From assembly GCF_021432385.1 (NCBI RefSeq), contig NZ_JAEACT010000002.1:798501-862500 (forward strand): a stretch of DNA of 64,000 nucleotides, read 5' to 3'. The notes beneath the pieces are model-generated. The model worked only from the letters and a program-made list of their open reading frames with translations, was not told where the DNA came from and did not search any database. A program made the translations under genes and the position numbers. Below, piece after piece: positions 46,565 to 57,344 of the stretch; position 1 is the stretch's first letter, and each line of letters opens with the position of its first letter. Origin of the DNA: Clostridium hydrogenum (GTDB lineage Bacteria > Bacillota > Clostridia > Clostridiales > Clostridiaceae).

Positions 46565-47347
46565 TTATTTTTTAGCAATTACTACTGTTACTTCAATAGT
46601 ATCATCAAGTTCTTTCGATCTATATTTAGCATCAATGCCGTATTTATCAAACACTTGTTTTATTGTATTAACATATATTTTAGGACTAAAAATACCCTTT
46701 ATTCTCTTTTTACCATCCTTGCCTATATTGTTTTTATCATTATTAGCTTTTTCTAATTTATTCTGTATAAGTTCTTCTGTCTTTTTTACGTTTAAATTTT
46801 TATTTATAACAGTCTTAATTACACTAATTTGACTTTTTTCATCTGGCAACTTTAGCATAGCCCTAGCATGTCTCTCTGTTAACTTATTTTTTAATAGAGT
46901 TTTTCTTACATCATCGCTCAACTTTAGTAATCTTAACTTGTTTGCAATTGTTGATTGCTTTTTCCCTACATTTTCTGCAAGCTGTTCTTGAGTATATCCA
47001 TGTTCCTTTATCAAATTATAATATGCTTCTGCTTCTTCTATATAATTTAAATCTTCTCTTTGTAAATTTTCCAATAACGCAATTGCAGCAGATTCATTAT
47101 CACTAATATGTACAACTATTGCAGGAACTTCTTTTAATCCAGCAATTTTTGCAGCCTTAAGCCTTCTCTCACCAGCAACAAGTTCATATTTTTCTTCCGA
47201 AACTTTTCTAACTGATATAGGCTGAATTATACCATATGTTTTTATTGATTGTGCTAATTCTTTTAAAGCCTCTTCATTAAAATATTTCCTAGGTTGATAT
47301 GCATTTGAATATATATTGTCAGTTGAAATATATGAAATATCATTCAT
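46565..47347 (-). CDS. noc: Nucleoid occlusion protein Noc (ParB paralogue)
   Basis: 260 aa. ParB/Srx domain with YQPRKYFNEEALKELAQSI and GERRLKAAKIAGLKEVPA, ENLQREDLNYIEEAEAY, and a helix-turn-helix YTQEQLAENVGKKQSTIAN at about 125-145. In Bacillus, Noc blocks division over the nucleoid. The short N-terminus here lacks an obvious amphipathic membrane helix, and no Noc-type box (ATTTCCCGGGAAAT) is seen in the window, so it might instead be a second parS-binding ParB. Next to rsmG as in Bacillus. Confidence 0.88.
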   Translation of the reverse strand: MNDISYISTDNIYSNAYQPRKYFNEEALKELAQSIKTYGIIQPISVRKVSEEKYELVAGERRLKAAKIAGLKEVPAIVVHISDNESAAIALLENLQREDLNYIEEAEAYYNLIKEHGYTQEQLAENVGKKQSTIANKLRLLKLSDDVRKTLLKNKLTERHARAMLKLPDEKSQISVIKTVINKNLNVKKTEELIQNKLEKANNDKNNIGKDGKKRIKGIFSPKIYVNTIKQVFDKYGIDAKYRSKELDDTIEVTVVIAKK

Positions 47348-47388
47348 AATAAAAATCCATCCCTTTAATACTAATTATTATTTCATGT

Positions 47389-48108
47389 TTATCTTATTGG
47401 TTTCTTTGATACAACACCAGCACGCCTTGGATATTGCTTAGGTGTTTTTTTTACCTTTTTTACTATTACTAAATTATGATTTAAATTATCATCTTCAAAT
47501 TTCACTTTTATAACTTTTTCAAGTTTTCCACCTAACATTCCTATTGCTTTTTTTGCCTCTTTTAATTCGTCGTCAACAGAAGGTCCTTTTAGTGCAACAA
47601 AATATCCATTTACCTTTACAAAAGGTAGACAAAATTCGCTTAAAACGGACATATTAGCAACAGCCCTAGATACAGCAACATCAAAAGTTTCTCTATAGCT
47701 TAAATCACTTCCAAAGTCCTCTGCCCTACCATGAACTGCTTTTATATTTTCTAGATGAAGTTCCTTTATAACTTCATTTAAAAAATTAATTCTTTTTTGA
47801 AGTGAATCAAAAAGAACGACCTCACTATTATCATTCATTATTTTTATTGGAATTCCCGGAAGCCCTGCACCAGTCCCAACATCAATTACTTTAATATCTT
47901 TTTTTAAAGGTTCGAAATTGAATACTTTTATTGAGTCAATAAAATGTTTAATAACTATTTCCCTATCTTCTGTAATAGCAGTAAGGTTTAATTTATTGTT
48001 CCATTCTTTCATTAAGTCCTTGTACTTAATAAATTTATCATACTTATTCTCTTCTAGCTGTAAACCAATACTCTCACATTCTTTTTCTATCATATCAAAA
48101 TACTGCAT
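47389..48108 (-). CDS. rsmG: 16S rRNA (guanine-N7) methyltransferase RsmG
   Basis: 239-aa SAM-dependent enzyme methylating G527 of 16S rRNA. Rossmann motif [17 protein letters not shown] at about 72-88, second motif [14 protein letters not shown], and the conserved [10 protein letters not shown]-terminal basic tail [16 protein letters not shown] is typical. ATG behind GGAGGAAA. 30 nt after mnmG. Confidence 0.97.
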   Translation of the reverse strand: MQYFDMIEKECESIGLQLEENKYDKFIKYKDLMKEWNNKLNLTAITEDREIVIKHFIDSIKVFNFEPLKKDIKVIDVGTGAGLPGIPIKIMNDNSEVVLFDSLQKRINFLNEVIKELHLENIKAVHGRAEDFGSDLSYRETFDVAVSRAVANMSVLSEFCLPFVKVNGYFVALKGPSVDDELKEAKKAIGMLGGKLEKVIKVKFEDDNLNHNLVIVKKVKKTPKQYPRRAGVVSKKPIR

Positions 48109-48138
48109 GTTTTTCCTCCACTTTTTAGAGATAAATAA

Positions 48139-50016
48139 TTATTTTCTTGAATACTGTTCCATATATATCATAAGAACCGATATATCAGATGGTGAAACAC
48201 CGGATATCCTTGATGCCTGCCCCAAGTTAACTGGTCTAGCTTTAGTTAACTTTTGTATAGCCTCTGTTCTTAAATTTTTAATTTTACTATAATCTATATC
48301 CTCAGGTATAATTCTCTTTTCAAATTTTTTAAATTGCTCTATTTGTTCAAGCTGTTTTTCTATATATCCTTCATATTTAACCATTATATTTACTTCTTCT
48401 ATTACATCATCCGAAAGCTCTAACCTTCCATTGTCTAAACTCCCTACTATATTATAATCAATTTCTGGTCTTTTAATCAATTCATATAAAGTAATAGGTT
48501 TTTTTAAAGTTGTGGATCCTAAATCTTCAAGAAAATCATTAACTTCCTTTTTATTTGTAATTTGAACATTTTTTAATCTTTCTATTTCATTTAATATGTT
48601 ATTCTTTCTAGAAATAAACTTGCTATATCTCTCTTCATTAACAAGTCCTATTTTATGTCCTATCTCCGTAAGTCTAAGGTCTGCATTATCTTGTCTTAAA
48701 ATCAACCTATATTCAGCTCTAGATGTCATCATTCTGTATGGCTCATTTGTTCCCTTAGTAACTAAATCATCTATAAGTACACCAATATATGCATCAGCTC
48801 TACTTAAAATTAATGGTTCTTCATTTTTAACCTTTAATGCCGCATTAATACCTGCCATAATTCCTTGAGATGCTGCTTCCTCATATCCTGAACTTCCATT
48901 AAATTGTCCAGCACCAAATAAGCCACTAATCTCCTTAAACTCCAATGAAAGTTTTAATTGAGTTGGATCAACTGAATCATATTCAATTGCATATGCAGTT
49001 TTAAGAATTTCCACGTTTTCAAGTCCTGGTACTGTTTTTAACATTTTTAACTGTATTTCTTCTGGAAGAGAACTTGACATACCTCCAACATAAAGCTCAC
49101 TTGTATCTTCACCTTCTGGTTCTATAAAAATTTGGTGCTGAGTTTTATCTGGAAATCTCATTACTTTGTCTTCTATAGATGGGCAATATCTAGGTCCAAC
49201 ACTTTTTATAGTTCCATTATAAAGAGGTGATCTACCAATATTAGCTCTAATAACATCATGTGTTTCATTATTTGTATATGTTAAATAACATGATATTTGG
49301 TTTTTTTCAAGTTTATCATTCATAAATGAAAATGGAACTATCTTTTTATCTCCAGGTTGCTCAATCATTTTTGAGAAATCAACACTTCTTTTATTTATTC
49401 TTGCTGGAGTACCAGTTTTAAATCTTCTAAGTTTTATACCATATTTTATTAACGATTCGCTCAATTCATTAGCAGGAAATAATCCATCTGGTCCACCACT
49501 ATAATTTACTTCACCAATAATTATTCTTGCTTTCAAATATGTTCCTGTTGCAAGCACTACTGTTTTAGCTTCAAAATATGCACCATTTTTAGTAAGCACA
49601 CCTTTTACTTTTCCGTCTTCTATATCTATTTCAACTACTTCTATTTGTCTTAGGTATAAATTATCCTGTCTTTCAATTACTTTTCTCATGACTTCAGAAT
49701 ATCTTGTTTTATCAGCTTGTGCTCTTAATGAATGAACTGCAGGTCCCTTTGATAAATTTAGCATTCTTGACTGAATAAATGTCTTATCTATATTTACTCC
49801 CATTTCGCCACCAAGAGCATCTATTTCTTTTACTAAATGCCCCTTAGCAGTTCCCCCTACATTAGGATTGCATGGCATCTTTGCAACGCTTTCTAAATTC
49901 ATTGTGCAAATAAGAGTTTTACATCCCATCCTTGCTGCAGCAAGCCCAGCTTCACATCCAGCATGACCTGCTCCTATTACTACAACATCATAATTATCTG
50001 AAAAATATTTTATCAT
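48139..50016 (-). CDS. mnmG: tRNA uridine 5-carboxymethylaminomethyl modification enzyme MnmG (GidA)
   Basis: 625-aa FAD enzyme that with MnmE builds the cmnm5 group on U34 of tRNAs. FAD-binding [22 protein letters not shown] at about 10-31; the Cys motif [25 protein letters not shown]-terminal GidA-associated domain ending in [21 protein letters not shown]. The ATG at 50016 follows AGGTGAG; the longer frame from TTG at 50040 is unlikely. 8 nt after mnmE. Confidence 0.97.
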   Translation of the reverse strand: MIKYFSDNYDVVVIGAGHAGCEAGLAAARMGCKTLICTMNLESVAKMPCNPNVGGTAKGHLVKEIDALGGEMGVNIDKTFIQSRMLNLSKGPAVHSLRAQADKTRYSEVMRKVIERQDNLYLRQIEVVEIDIEDGKVKGVLTKNGAYFEAKTVVLATGTYLKARIIIGEVNYSGGPDGLFPANELSESLIKYGIKLRRFKTGTPARINKRSVDFSKMIEQPGDKKIVPFSFMNDKLEKNQISCYLTYTNNETHDVIRANIGRSPLYNGTIKSVGPRYCPSIEDKVMRFPDKTQHQIFIEPEGEDTSELYVGGMSSSLPEEIQLKMLKTVPGLENVEILKTAYAIEYDSVDPTQLKLSLEFKEISGLFGAGQFNGSSGYEEAASQGIMAGINAALKVKNEEPLILSRADAYIGVLIDDLVTKGTNEPYRMMTSRAEYRLILRQDNADLRLTEIGHKIGLVNEERYSKFISRKNNILNEIERLKNVQITNKKEVNDFLEDLGSTTLKKPITLYELIKRPEIDYNIVGSLDNGRLELSDDVIEEVNIMVKYEGYIEKQLEQIEQFKKFEKRIIPEDIDYSKIKNLRTEAIQKLTKARPVNLGQASRISGVSPSDISVLMIYMEQYSRK

Positions 50017-50024
50017 ATTCTCAC

Positions 50025-51410
50025 CTATTTTCCTAAACAAAAGTTTTCAAATATCTTATCTATTAAATCTTCTTTTAACGTTTCTCCAGTAATTTCTCCA
50101 AGACTCATCCATGCATCTCTTAAATCAATAGACGCTAAATCTATAGCTGATGTATTTCTTAATGCATTTTCCGCAGAAACACATGAATTTTTAGCTTTAA
50201 TTAAAGCTTCCTTATGTCTAGAATTAGTAATTATAAATTCATTAGGGTTTATTTCTCCTTTAAAGAATAATTCCTTAATTGATTCTTTAAGTTTATCTAA
50301 TCCCATTCCGGTTTTTGTTGAAAATTTTATTATATTATCTAATTCCAGCTTTTTTAATTGCTCTTCATCTATTTTACTATTTAAATCGCATTTATTTAAT
50401 AATAAAATAGCTTTTTTGTTTTTAATTTCATTAATTATTTCGATATCCTCATTTTCAAGTTCGTGACTTGAATCTATCATAAAAATAATTAAATCGGCCT
50501 CATTTATTTTTTCTTTTGAACGCATAACACCCATTTTTTCAACAACATCTTCAGTTTCCCTTATTCCTGCTGTATCAATTATCTTTATTGGTATACCAGA
50601 TATATTTATATATTCTTCAATTATATCTCTTGTAGTTCCTGGTATATCAGTAACTATTGCTCTATTTTCACTTAATAATGTATTTAATAGTGATGATTTT
50701 CCAACATTCGGCTTACCTATGATAACTGTATTTAATCCTTCTCGCAAAATTTTACCTTCATCAGCTGTTTCTAATAAGCCTTTAATTTCTTTAAGCATAC
50801 TTTCTATATCATTACAAACTTTATCACTAGTAGCCTCTTCTAAATCATCTTCTGGATAATCTACAGTTGCCTCTATATGTGCTATCATCTCCAACAGTTT
50901 ATCTCTAAGTCTCATTATTTCCCTAGAAATTCTTCCTTTTGACTGCTCAACTGCGGATTTCATGCTTAATTCAGTTTTTGAATTTATAATATCCATTACT
51001 GCTTCAGCTTGAGTTAAATCTATTCTGCCATTTAAAAATGCTCTTTTTGAAAACTCACCTGGTTCTGCAATTCTCGCACCAGCTTTTAGTACTTCCTCTA
51101 AAACAGCCTTTGTTGGATATATTCCACCATGACAATTTATTTCAACTACATCTTCTGCCGTAAAACTTTTTGGTCCTTTCATATAACTTACAATTACTTC
51201 ATCAATTGCTTTTCTATCACTTAATCCTACTATGGTTCCATATCTCATAGTATAAGTTTTCATATCCATTATACCTTTTTTGTCTTTACCTACAAATATT
51301 TTATCTACTAATTTTAATGCTTTATCTCCAGATACTCTTATTATAGAAATTCCACTATTTCCAAGTGCTGTAGATATAGCTGCTATGGTATCAAACTCTT
51401 TCAACAACAT
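50025..51410 (-). CDS. mnmE: tRNA modification GTPase MnmE
   Basis: 461-aa partner of MnmG. N-terminal folate-binding domain (about 1-120, [22 protein letters not shown]), helical domain, inserted G domain with [12 protein letters not shown] (about 225), TTRD, DTAGIRE and NKCD, and the C-terminal CLGK whose Cys is conserved. Normal length. GGAGGTAATA ribosome site. It is read separately from jag, which ends in a terminator. Confidence 0.97.
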   Translation of the reverse strand: MLLKEFDTIAAISTALGNSGISIIRVSGDKALKLVDKIFVGKDKKGIMDMKTYTMRYGTIVGLSDRKAIDEVIVSYMKGPKSFTAEDVVEINCHGGIYPTKAVLEEVLKAGARIAEPGEFSKRAFLNGRIDLTQAEAVMDIINSKTELSMKSAVEQSKGRISREIMRLRDKLLEMIAHIEATVDYPEDDLEEATSDKVCNDIESMLKEIKGLLETADEGKILREGLNTVIIGKPNVGKSSLLNTLLSENRAIVTDIPGTTRDIIEEYINISGIPIKIIDTAGIRETEDVVEKMGVMRSKEKINEADLIIFMIDSSHELENEDIEIINEIKNKKAILLLNKCDLNSKIDEEQLKKLELDNIIKFSTKTGMGLDKLKESIKELFFKGEINPNEFIITNSRHKEALIKAKNSCVSAENALRNTSAIDLASIDLRDAWMSLGEITGETLKEDLIDKIFENFCLGK

Positions 51411-51465
51411 TATTACCTCCTTCCATATTTAAAAACTCCATAAAATAAAAACCAGTCACTTAATT

Positions 51466-51495
51466 AAAAAGAAAGCCTAAAAAGGCTTTCTTTTT
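51466..51495 (-). terminator. Terminator of the rpmH-rnpA-yidD-yidC-jag operon
   Basis: A 13-bp perfect stem (51466-51478 with 51483-51495), loop of 4, with a U-rich right arm continuing TTTTTAATTAAG. 8 nt past the jag stop. Confidence 0.93.
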
Positions 51496-51502
51496 CACGA
51501 TT

Positions 51503-52129
51503 TTAGGACTTTTTTAAATCAACTATAACTCTTCTATAAGGTTCGTCACCTTGACTATAAGTCGTAATCTTTTCATCATTTTGTAATTCAGAATGAATTA
51601 TTCTTCTTTCATAAGGATTCATAGGTTCTAATGCTACTGATTTCCTATCAATTTTAACCTTATGTGCAATCCTGTTTGCCAATCTCCTTAGAGTTTCCTC
51701 TCTTCTACCCCTATAATTTTCGGTATCAATTAGAACTCTTTTATATTGACCATCATTTCCTTTATTTATAGCTAAGCCGACAAGATATTGAATAGAATCT
51801 AAAGTTTCGCCTCTATATCCTATTAATATTCCCATATTAGCACCTGATAAATTTATATTTAAACAATTATTTACTTCCTTAATCCTTATTTCAACTATTA
51901 AACCCATATTAGTAAATATACTTTTCAAAAAGTCTCTAGCCTCTGAAATATAATCCTTCTTTAAAGTAACTTTAACTTTAGCTTCCCTTTTTCCAATTAT
52001 ACTTAATATGCCTTTGCTTCCCTCGTCTATAATTTCTATATTAACCTTTTCCTTAGTTGTATTTAAATTATTTAAGGCATTATTAATAGCTTCATCTACA
52101 TTTTTTCCTGTAGATTCAATGCTTTTCAT
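51503..52129 (-). CDS. jag: Jag/KhpB RNA-binding protein
   Basis: 208 aa. Jag-N domain (about 1-50, GKNVDEAINNALNNL), KH-like domain with GILIGYRGETLDSIQYLV (about 110), and R3H domain RRETLRRLANRIAHKV with MNPYERRIIHSEL. Partner of KhpA in a global RNA-binding complex affecting cell envelope and sporulation genes in other Firmicutes. ATG preceded by GGGGGGT and 7-10 nt. Follows yidC as usual. Confidence 0.95.
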   Translation of the reverse strand: MKSIESTGKNVDEAINNALNNLNTTKEKVNIEIIDEGSKGILSIIGKREAKVKVTLKKDYISEARDFLKSIFTNMGLIVEIRIKEVNNCLNINLSGANMGILIGYRGETLDSIQYLVGLAINKGNDGQYKRVLIDTENYRGRREETLRRLANRIAHKVKIDRKSVALEPMNPYERRIIHSELQNDEKITTYSQGDEPYRRVIVDLKKS

Positions 52130-52165
52130 ACTTTAACATACCCCCCATAAAATAATTATACTATA

Positions 52166-52927
52166 TTATTTTTTTCTTCTAGATTTTTTGTTTACTACTT
52201 CATCACTCTTTATTACTTTATCTACAGCATTTTCAGTTATAATGTTATTTTTTTGTTCCTTTGATTCAACTAAAACCATAATAGTCTTTGTTTGAATCAT
52301 CTGGAATAAGTTACTTACAACCCAATATAAAACTAATGCTGCACTAAGATTCCAACTCATAAATAATAAGAAAATTGACATTCCTATATTCATTGTAGTG
52401 GTCTGCTTAACCTGAGCCGGATCAGCGTTCTTAGGCATTAAAACTATACCTGAAAGATATGTAGTAGCTGCTGAAAGGATAGGTAAAATAACAGTTGATA
52501 TATCATTAAAACTTGCATGCCCATTTAAATTTTTAATCCATAAAAAACTTACATTCTCTAAATGCAAAGTGAAAAATACATAATATAAGGCTGCAAGTAC
52601 AGGCCATTGAATAAGCATTGGAAGGCATCCACCGAACATACTTACATTATTTTCTTTATATAACTTCATAGTTTCTTGTTGTAACTTTTGAGGATCATTT
52701 TTGTATTTTTTTTGCAATTCTTTAACAAGTGGCTGCATTTTAGTCATACCAACATTGGATTTTATTGCTTTAACATTAAGCGGAATTAATACTATCTTTA
52801 TTAATATTGTAACTATTATGATTGCTATTCCATATGAATAATTCTTGTTTGGAATAACGCTAAAAACACCATTGTTTATACTATTAAAAAATTGAACAAA
52901 AATTTTGTTCAAAAATTCTATTTTCAT
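52166..52927 (-). CDS. yidC: Membrane protein insertase YidC (SpoIIIJ/OxaA)
   Basis: 253-aa insertase of the five-segment Gram-positive type. First segment about 25-52 (YGIAIIIVTILIKIVLIPL), coiled region MTKMQPLVKELQKKY, then segments near 95-125, 140-160, 175-195 and 195-215; basic tail ending KKSRRKK. The N-terminus has no lipobox Cys, unlike Bacillus SpoIIIJ. The positively charged groove residue appears to be Lys (VKAIKSN) rather than Arg. AGGAGG ribosome site. Confidence 0.95.
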   Translation of the reverse strand: MKIEFLNKIFVQFFNSINNGVFSVIPNKNYSYGIAIIIVTILIKIVLIPLNVKAIKSNVGMTKMQPLVKELQKKYKNDPQKLQQETMKLYKENNVSMFGGCLPMLIQWPVLAALYYVFFTLHLENVSFLWIKNLNGHASFNDISTVILPILSAATTYLSGIVLMPKNADPAQVKQTTTMNIGMSIFLLFMSWNLSAALVLYWVVSNLFQMIQTKTIMVLVESKEQKNNIITENAVDKVIKSDEVVNKKSRRKK

Positions 52928-52949
52928 TAAAACGAAAACCTCCTAATGT

Positions 52950-53198
52950 TTATTTAACGGGGTCATATCCTCCCTTAGAAAAAGGATTACATCTTAGTAT
53001 TCTCCATAAAGCCATAATAATGCCTCTTATAGCCCCATATTTTTCTATAGCGTCAATAGCATACTGTGAACATGTAGGATAATACTTACAAACATGATTT
53101 CCTCTAACATATAAAAAGGAAAACATACCTCTAGCTATTGGAGAATTTGAAATTTTTCTATAAGCTTTTATAAGATTAATTAGAATTTTTTTCATCAT
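52950..53198 (-). CDS. yidD: Membrane protein insertion efficiency factor YidD
   Basis: 82 aa, family DUF37. The conserved core [19 protein letters not shown] and [16 protein letters not shown] is complete, preceded by an amphipathic helix. It assists YidC-linked insertion. The start at 53198 overlaps the end of rnpA by 23 nt; two adjacent ATGs (53198, 53195) cannot be told apart and both rely on coupling. Confidence 0.95.
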   Translation of the reverse strand: MMKKILINLIKAYRKISNSPIARGMFSFLYVRGNHVCKYYPTCSQYAIDAIEKYGAIRGIIMALWRILRCNPFSKGGYDPVK

Positions 53199-53535
53199 TA
53201 ATAATTAAGCCTGCCTTATTAAATAAATCCAGAAGTGAGCTGTCAACTTCTTTATATTCTCTATTATTACAAGCAGTTCTTGCTATAATAACAAAATCAT
53301 AACCAATTTTAAACTTATGATTATTTAAACGGTAGCTTTCACTGATTAATCTTTTAACTCTACTTCTAATTACACTTTTTCCTACTTTTTTACTAACAGA
53401 TATTCCAATTCTACTTATTTCTTTATTTAAATTATTTCTATACAAATATAATACCAATAATCTATTTGAAAAAGATTTTCCTCTTCTATAAACTTTTCTG
53501 AATTCAGCATTTTTCTTTATTCCATTTTTCTTCAT
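53176..53535 (-). CDS. rnpA: Ribonuclease P protein component
   Basis: 119-aa protein subunit of RNase P. N-terminal [23 protein letters not shown] and the RNR-type motif [23 protein letters not shown] identify it. Basic, normal length. ATG behind AAGGAGCT. 50 nt after rpmH, across a hairpin. Confidence 0.97.
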   Translation of the reverse strand: MKKNGIKKNAEFRKVYRRGKSFSNRLLVLYLYRNNLNKEISRIGISVSKKVGKSVIRSRVKRLISESYRLNNHKFKIGYDFVIIARTACNNREYKEVDSSLLDLFNKAGLIINDEKNSN

Positions 53536-53562
53536 TAAAATTAATAGCTCCTTAAATTGCAG

Positions 53563-53587
53563 AAAAAGGCCACAAAAGCGGCCCTTT
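53563..53587 (-). terminator. Attenuator-like hairpin between rpmH and rnpA
   Basis: On the minus strand AAAGGGCC, 8-nt loop, GGCCTTTTT. The left arm overlaps the rpmH stop codon (53586-53588). A short intrinsic terminator here would let most transcripts end after rpmH, fitting the much larger need for L34 than for RNase P protein. Confidence 0.6.
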
Positions 53588-53720
53588 ATGCTGTCAATCT
53601 TTTTCTTCCTTTATTTCTTCTGCTCTTAAGAACTTTTCTTCCAGATAAAGTACTCATTCTCTTTCTGAAACCATGTTCTCTTTTTCTTTGTTTCTTTTTA
53701 GGTTGATATGTCATAAACAT
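53586..53720 (-). CDS. rpmH: 50S ribosomal protein L34
   Basis: 44-aa very basic ribosomal protein: [18 protein letters not shown] at the start, [15 protein letters not shown] in the middle, ending KRLTA. Complete and of normal length. The ATG at 53720 lies 7 nt after GGGGGTG; a second ATG at 53714 is less well placed. First gene of rpmH-rnpA-yidD-yidC-jag, reading away from oriC. Confidence 0.97.
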   Translation of the reverse strand: MFMTYQPKKKQRKREHGFRKRMSTLSGRKVLKSRRNKGRKRLTA

Positions 53721-53724
53721 TTTA

Positions 53725-54266
53725 CTACACCCCCTTTGAAAGTATAATTCTAACCTATTATATAGAAATACAATATTCTGATATTAGAGTTTTACCTTAT
53801 AATTATATATTCACCTCTATTCAATGTCAAGAAAAAGGATTTTGTTAATAATTTTTCACACATAATAAATTTTTTTGTGGATAACTTCTTGAATAGCTTA
53901 TCTCGTTCTGTTATTATTATGAATGAGTTGTTAATAACTTTTAAAATTTAAAGTTATGCACAGACTGTGTATAACTCTGTTGATAACTTGTTTTTTTTTC
54001 TTATTTTTTACATAGACATTAATATTTTTGTACATAATAAGCTATTTTATTCAATGTTTTTTATGTTGATAAGTTTTTTTTTGACTTTGTTTATATCTTT
54101 ATTATAAAAAATAATCTTAACAAAATTATGCACATGTGAATATTTTATATTATTATTGTCAACAACTTTTACTGTAATATATTTTTGTTTATATCTTTGT
54201 TGATAACAAGTTATTAAAAAAAATCATTAAAAAAAAGTTTAAAAAAATTAGACTGGAGGATATACT
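53725..54266. other. oriC, upstream part (rpmH-dnaA intergenic region)
   Basis: A 540-bp AT-rich region with a cluster of DnaA-box-like 9-mers (TTATNCACA or one change): 53876, 53954, 53966, 53978, 54064, 54126 and 54198. Three of them lie 12 bp apart (53954, 53966, 53978). Position between divergent rpmH and dnaA is that of the upstream sub-region of a bipartite Firmicutes oriC. dnaA promoter(s) must lie here, so DnaA probably represses its own gene. The dnaA ribosome site TGGAGGA is at 54253. Confidence 0.9.
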
Positions 54267-55622
54267 ATGGAGACCCAACTGAAAACATTATGGGAAAAAG
54301 CTCTAAATATAATAAAAGGAGAATTGACAGAAGTTAGCTTCAACACATGGATAAAAAGTATTACTCCTATATCTATAAATAAAGATAGTATACGCTTTGG
54401 TGTACCTAATCAATTTACTAAAGAAATTCTTGAAAATAGATATAAAGATCTCATAATTAATTCATTAAAAATCATTACTACTAAAAAATATGAGTTAACA
54501 TTTTCTATTCTGTCAGAAGAAACTATTGAATTAGAAGAACAACATAACATTAATGAAGTTAACAATCAAAATAATTTAAATAATGGCGACGATACTTCAA
54601 ATATGTTGAATCCAAAATACAAATTTGATTCATTTGTCATAGGCAACAGTAACCGCTTTGCCCATGCTGCTTGTCTTGCAGTTGCAGAATCTCCAGCAAA
54701 AGCATACAATCCTTTATTCATATATGGAGGCGTGGGACTTGGAAAAACTCACTTAATGCATGCTATTGGACACTATATACTTGAAAATAATCCAAAAGCC
54801 AAAGTAGTTTATGTTTCATCAGAAAAATTTACAAATGAACTAGTAAATTCAATAAAAGATGATAAAAATGTGGAATTTAGGACAAAATATAGAAATGTAG
54901 ATGTTCTTTTAATCGATGATGTACAATTTATTGCTGGTAAAGAACGTACTCAAGAAGAATTTTTTCATACTTTTAATGAGCTTCATGAAAACAATAAACA
55001 AATAATTCTCTCCAGTGATAGACCACCTAAAGAAATCCCTACTCTTGAAGATAGGTTACGTTCCAGATTTGAATGGGGTTTAATTGCCGATATACAACCA
55101 CCAGATTTTGAAACAAGAATAGCTATACTTAAAAAGAAGGCTGATGTAGAAAATTTAGATATTCCAAATGAAGTAATGGTGTACATAGCTACTAATATAA
55201 AATCAAATATACGAGAACTGGAAGGTGCACTTATAAGAATAGTAGCATTCTCGTCTTTAACAAATAAAGAAATAAGTATTGATCTAGCATCTGAAGCCTT
55301 AAAAGATATAATTTCAAACAAACAAAATAAACAAATAACAATAAACCTAATTCAAGACGTAGTTGCAAGTTATTTTAATATAAAAATAGATGATTTTAAA
55401 TCTGCAAGACGTACTAGAAATATAACTTATCCAAGGCAAATTGCAATGTATCTATGCAGAAAATTAACAGATATGTCTTTACCTCGAATAGGCGAAGAAT
55501 TTGGTGGAAGAGATCACACCACAGTTATCCACGCATATGAAAAAATTTCAGGAGCCTTAAAACAAGATGATGAATTAAAATATACAATAAATGAAATAAC
55601 AAAAAGATTTTCTCAAAAATAA
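54267..55622 (+). CDS. dnaA: Chromosomal replication initiator protein DnaA
   Basis: 451 aa. Domain I (about 1-85, [22 protein letters not shown]), Asn/Glu-rich linker (about 86-115), AAA+ domain with [13 protein letters not shown], Walker [10 protein letters not shown] (about 154), Walker [10 protein letters not shown], sensor and arginine-finger region [10 protein letters not shown], and domain IV with the DnaA signature [20 protein letters not shown]. Complete. ATG behind GGAGGATATACT. Confidence 0.98.
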   Translation: METQLKTLWEKALNIIKGELTEVSFNTWIKSITPISINKDSIRFGVPNQFTKEILENRYKDLIINSLKIITTKKYELTFSILSEETIELEEQHNINEVNNQNNLNNGDDTSNMLNPKYKFDSFVIGNSNRFAHAACLAVAESPAKAYNPLFIYGGVGLGKTHLMHAIGHYILENNPKAKVVYVSSEKFTNELVNSIKDDKNVEFRTKYRNVDVLLIDDVQFIAGKERTQEEFFHTFNELHENNKQIILSSDRPPKEIPTLEDRLRSRFEWGLIADIQPPDFETRIAILKKKADVENLDIPNEVMVYIATNIKSNIRELEGALIRIVAFSSLTNKEISIDLASEALKDIISNKQNKQITINLIQDVVASYFNIKIDDFKSARRTRNITYPRQIAMYLCRKLTDMSLPRIGEEFGGRDHTTVIHAYEKISGALKQDDELKYTINEITKRFSQK

Positions 55623-55937
55623 AATTAAAGCTGGCTTATTATTGCTGTTTAATTTAAATGTACTTTTAAGGAAACCACTTTAATAACAGTTGTTTATTAT
55701 TTATTATGAATAACTTGTGGATATTTTTATATTTTACTTTGCGTGTTAATTATGTTGATAACGTTGAGTACTTATTAATAACTTATCCACAGTTATTTTT
55801 TTACTGAAATTCTTTATTTTCAACAGCTTCATAAGTTATCAACAAATCCACAGCCCCTACTACTATTACTATTATATTAAAATATTATCTAATCTATTTA
55901 TATATATTTTGTGTTTGTTAATAAAGGAGGTTATAAA
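55623..55937. other. oriC, downstream part with DnaA-trios and unwinding element (dnaA-dnaN)
   Basis: DnaA boxes: TGTGGATAT at 55716, TGTTGATAA at 55753, TTATCCACA at 55783, TTATCAACA at 55836, then AATCCACAG at 55846. A short GC cluster (CCCC, 55854-55857) is followed by TAC-TAC-TAT-TAC-TAT-TAT (55858-55875), the DnaA-trio pattern, and by about 40 bp of almost pure A/T. This order (boxes, GC cluster, trios, AT stretch) is that of the Bacillus basal unwinding system, with strands opening toward dnaN. Confidence 0.88.
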
Positions 55938-57038
55938 ATGAAATTTACATGTGAAAAAAACAAATTACAAGAAGCTATATCAATAGCACAAAAAGCTGTT
56001 ACAGGAAAATCGACAATGCCTATATTACAAGGAATTCTTTTAAATGCTGAAAAGGATATGTTAACATTAATCGGATCAGATATAGATTTAAGTATAGAAA
56101 CAAAGGTTAATGTTAATATAGAAGAAAGCGGTAAAGTAGTAGTTGATGCAAAATTATTTGGAGAAATTATAAGAAAACTACCTAACTCCATAGTAGAAAT
56201 TAAAACTGTTGATAATAATTGTATAGAAATAACATGCAACAAAAGTAAATTTACATTAGTTCACCTTGATTCTGAAGACTTTCCGAGTTTACCTGAAATA
56301 AATGAGGATAAGATTTTTGTTATAGATCAAAAAAAATTAAAAAATATGATAAAGGGAACAATATTTGCTATAGCTCAAGATGAAACAAGACCAATACTTA
56401 CAGGAGTTTTATTTGAAGCCAAAGAAAAAAAGCTTAACTTAGTCGCAATAGATGGATACAGATTAGCTATGAGAAGTGAACTTGTGGATAATGAAGAAAC
56501 TATTAGTGCAGTAATACCTGGAAAAACACTAAATGAAGTAGTAAAGATATTAGAAGATGAAGGAGATGTTAACATTACCTTTACACCTAATCATATTTTA
56601 TTTAATTTAGGTTTTACTAAAATAATATCAAGGTTACTTGAAGGTGAATTTATAAAATATAGTTCTATAATTCCAGAAGAATTTAATTTAAAAGTCGTAA
56701 CTAAAAAAGAAGAATTACTAGAAGCAATAGAAAGAGCATCCTTGGTAGCTAAGGACGGAAATACAAATCTTATAAAATTGAACATTGAAGATGATATAAT
56801 GCTTATAACATCTAATTCTCAATTGGGAAACGTAAGAGAAGAAATAAATATAATTTTGCAAGGACAGCCAATACAAATTGCATTTAACTCAAAATATTTA
56901 ATTGATGTACTTAAAATAATGGATGGAGAAGAAATTGTAATGGATTTTTCAAGTAGCATAAGTCCATGTATATTGAAAAATAAAGAAAACAACAATAGCA
57001 TTTATTTAGTATTGCCAGTAAGATTAGCAAACAGCTAA
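55938..57038 (+). CDS. dnaN: DNA polymerase III beta subunit (sliding clamp)
   Basis: 366-aa ring-forming clamp that tethers polymerase. Three clamp folds of about 120 residues; MKFTCEKNKLQEAISIAQKAV starts the first, and the C-terminus NSIYLVLPVRLANS is of the usual type (VLPVR). ATG at 55938 right after AAAGGAGGTTATAAA; the longer frame from TTG at 55911 covers the ribosome site. Confidence 0.98.
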   Translation: MKFTCEKNKLQEAISIAQKAVTGKSTMPILQGILLNAEKDMLTLIGSDIDLSIETKVNVNIEESGKVVVDAKLFGEIIRKLPNSIVEIKTVDNNCIEITCNKSKFTLVHLDSEDFPSLPEINEDKIFVIDQKKLKNMIKGTIFAIAQDETRPILTGVLFEAKEKKLNLVAIDGYRLAMRSELVDNEETISAVIPGKTLNEVVKILEDEGDVNITFTPNHILFNLGFTKIISRLLEGEFIKYSSIIPEEFNLKVVTKKEELLEAIERASLVAKDGNTNLIKLNIEDDIMLITSNSQLGNVREEINIILQGQPIQIAFNSKYLIDVLKIMDGEEIVMDFSSSISPCILKNKENNNSIYLVLPVRLANS

Positions 57039-57073
57039 AATTTAAATAATTAGGAGGAATGCACAATTAAGTA

Positions 57074-57298
57074 ATGATTGTGTTATTTGCTATGAAAGAA
57101 ATAAGTATAAATAGTGAGTTTATAAAATTGGATTCTTTTCTAAAATGGTGTGGTGCAGCTACACTTGGCTCGGAAGCTAAAATTTATATTTTAGAAGGAA
57201 ACGTAAAGGTTAATGATGAAATAGAAACTAGAAGAGGCAAAAAGCTATATAAGGGAGACACCGTTGAGTTTGAAGGCGAGATATATAAAATTATATAG
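57074..57298 (+). CDS. yaaA: S4-domain RNA-binding protein, YaaA/RlbA type
   Basis: Small S4-domain protein (74 or 68 aa) with FIKLDSFLKWCGAATLGSEAK and ILEGNVKVNDEIETRRGKKL, the RNA-binding S4 fold. Ribosome-associated and linked to late assembly in other bacteria. Normal companion between dnaN and recF. The only good ribosome site, AGGAGG at 57052, is 16 nt before the ATG at 57074 and 34 nt before the ATG at 57092; family members begin at the MKEISI of the second, so the true start is open. Confidence 0.9.
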   Translation: MIVLFAMKEISINSEFIKLDSFLKWCGAATLGSEAKIYILEGNVKVNDEIETRRGKKLYKGDTVEFEGEIYKII

Positions 57299-57344
57299 CG
57301 GTAAACCTAAATTTAATACTTTATGATATAATATAGGTGTTATT

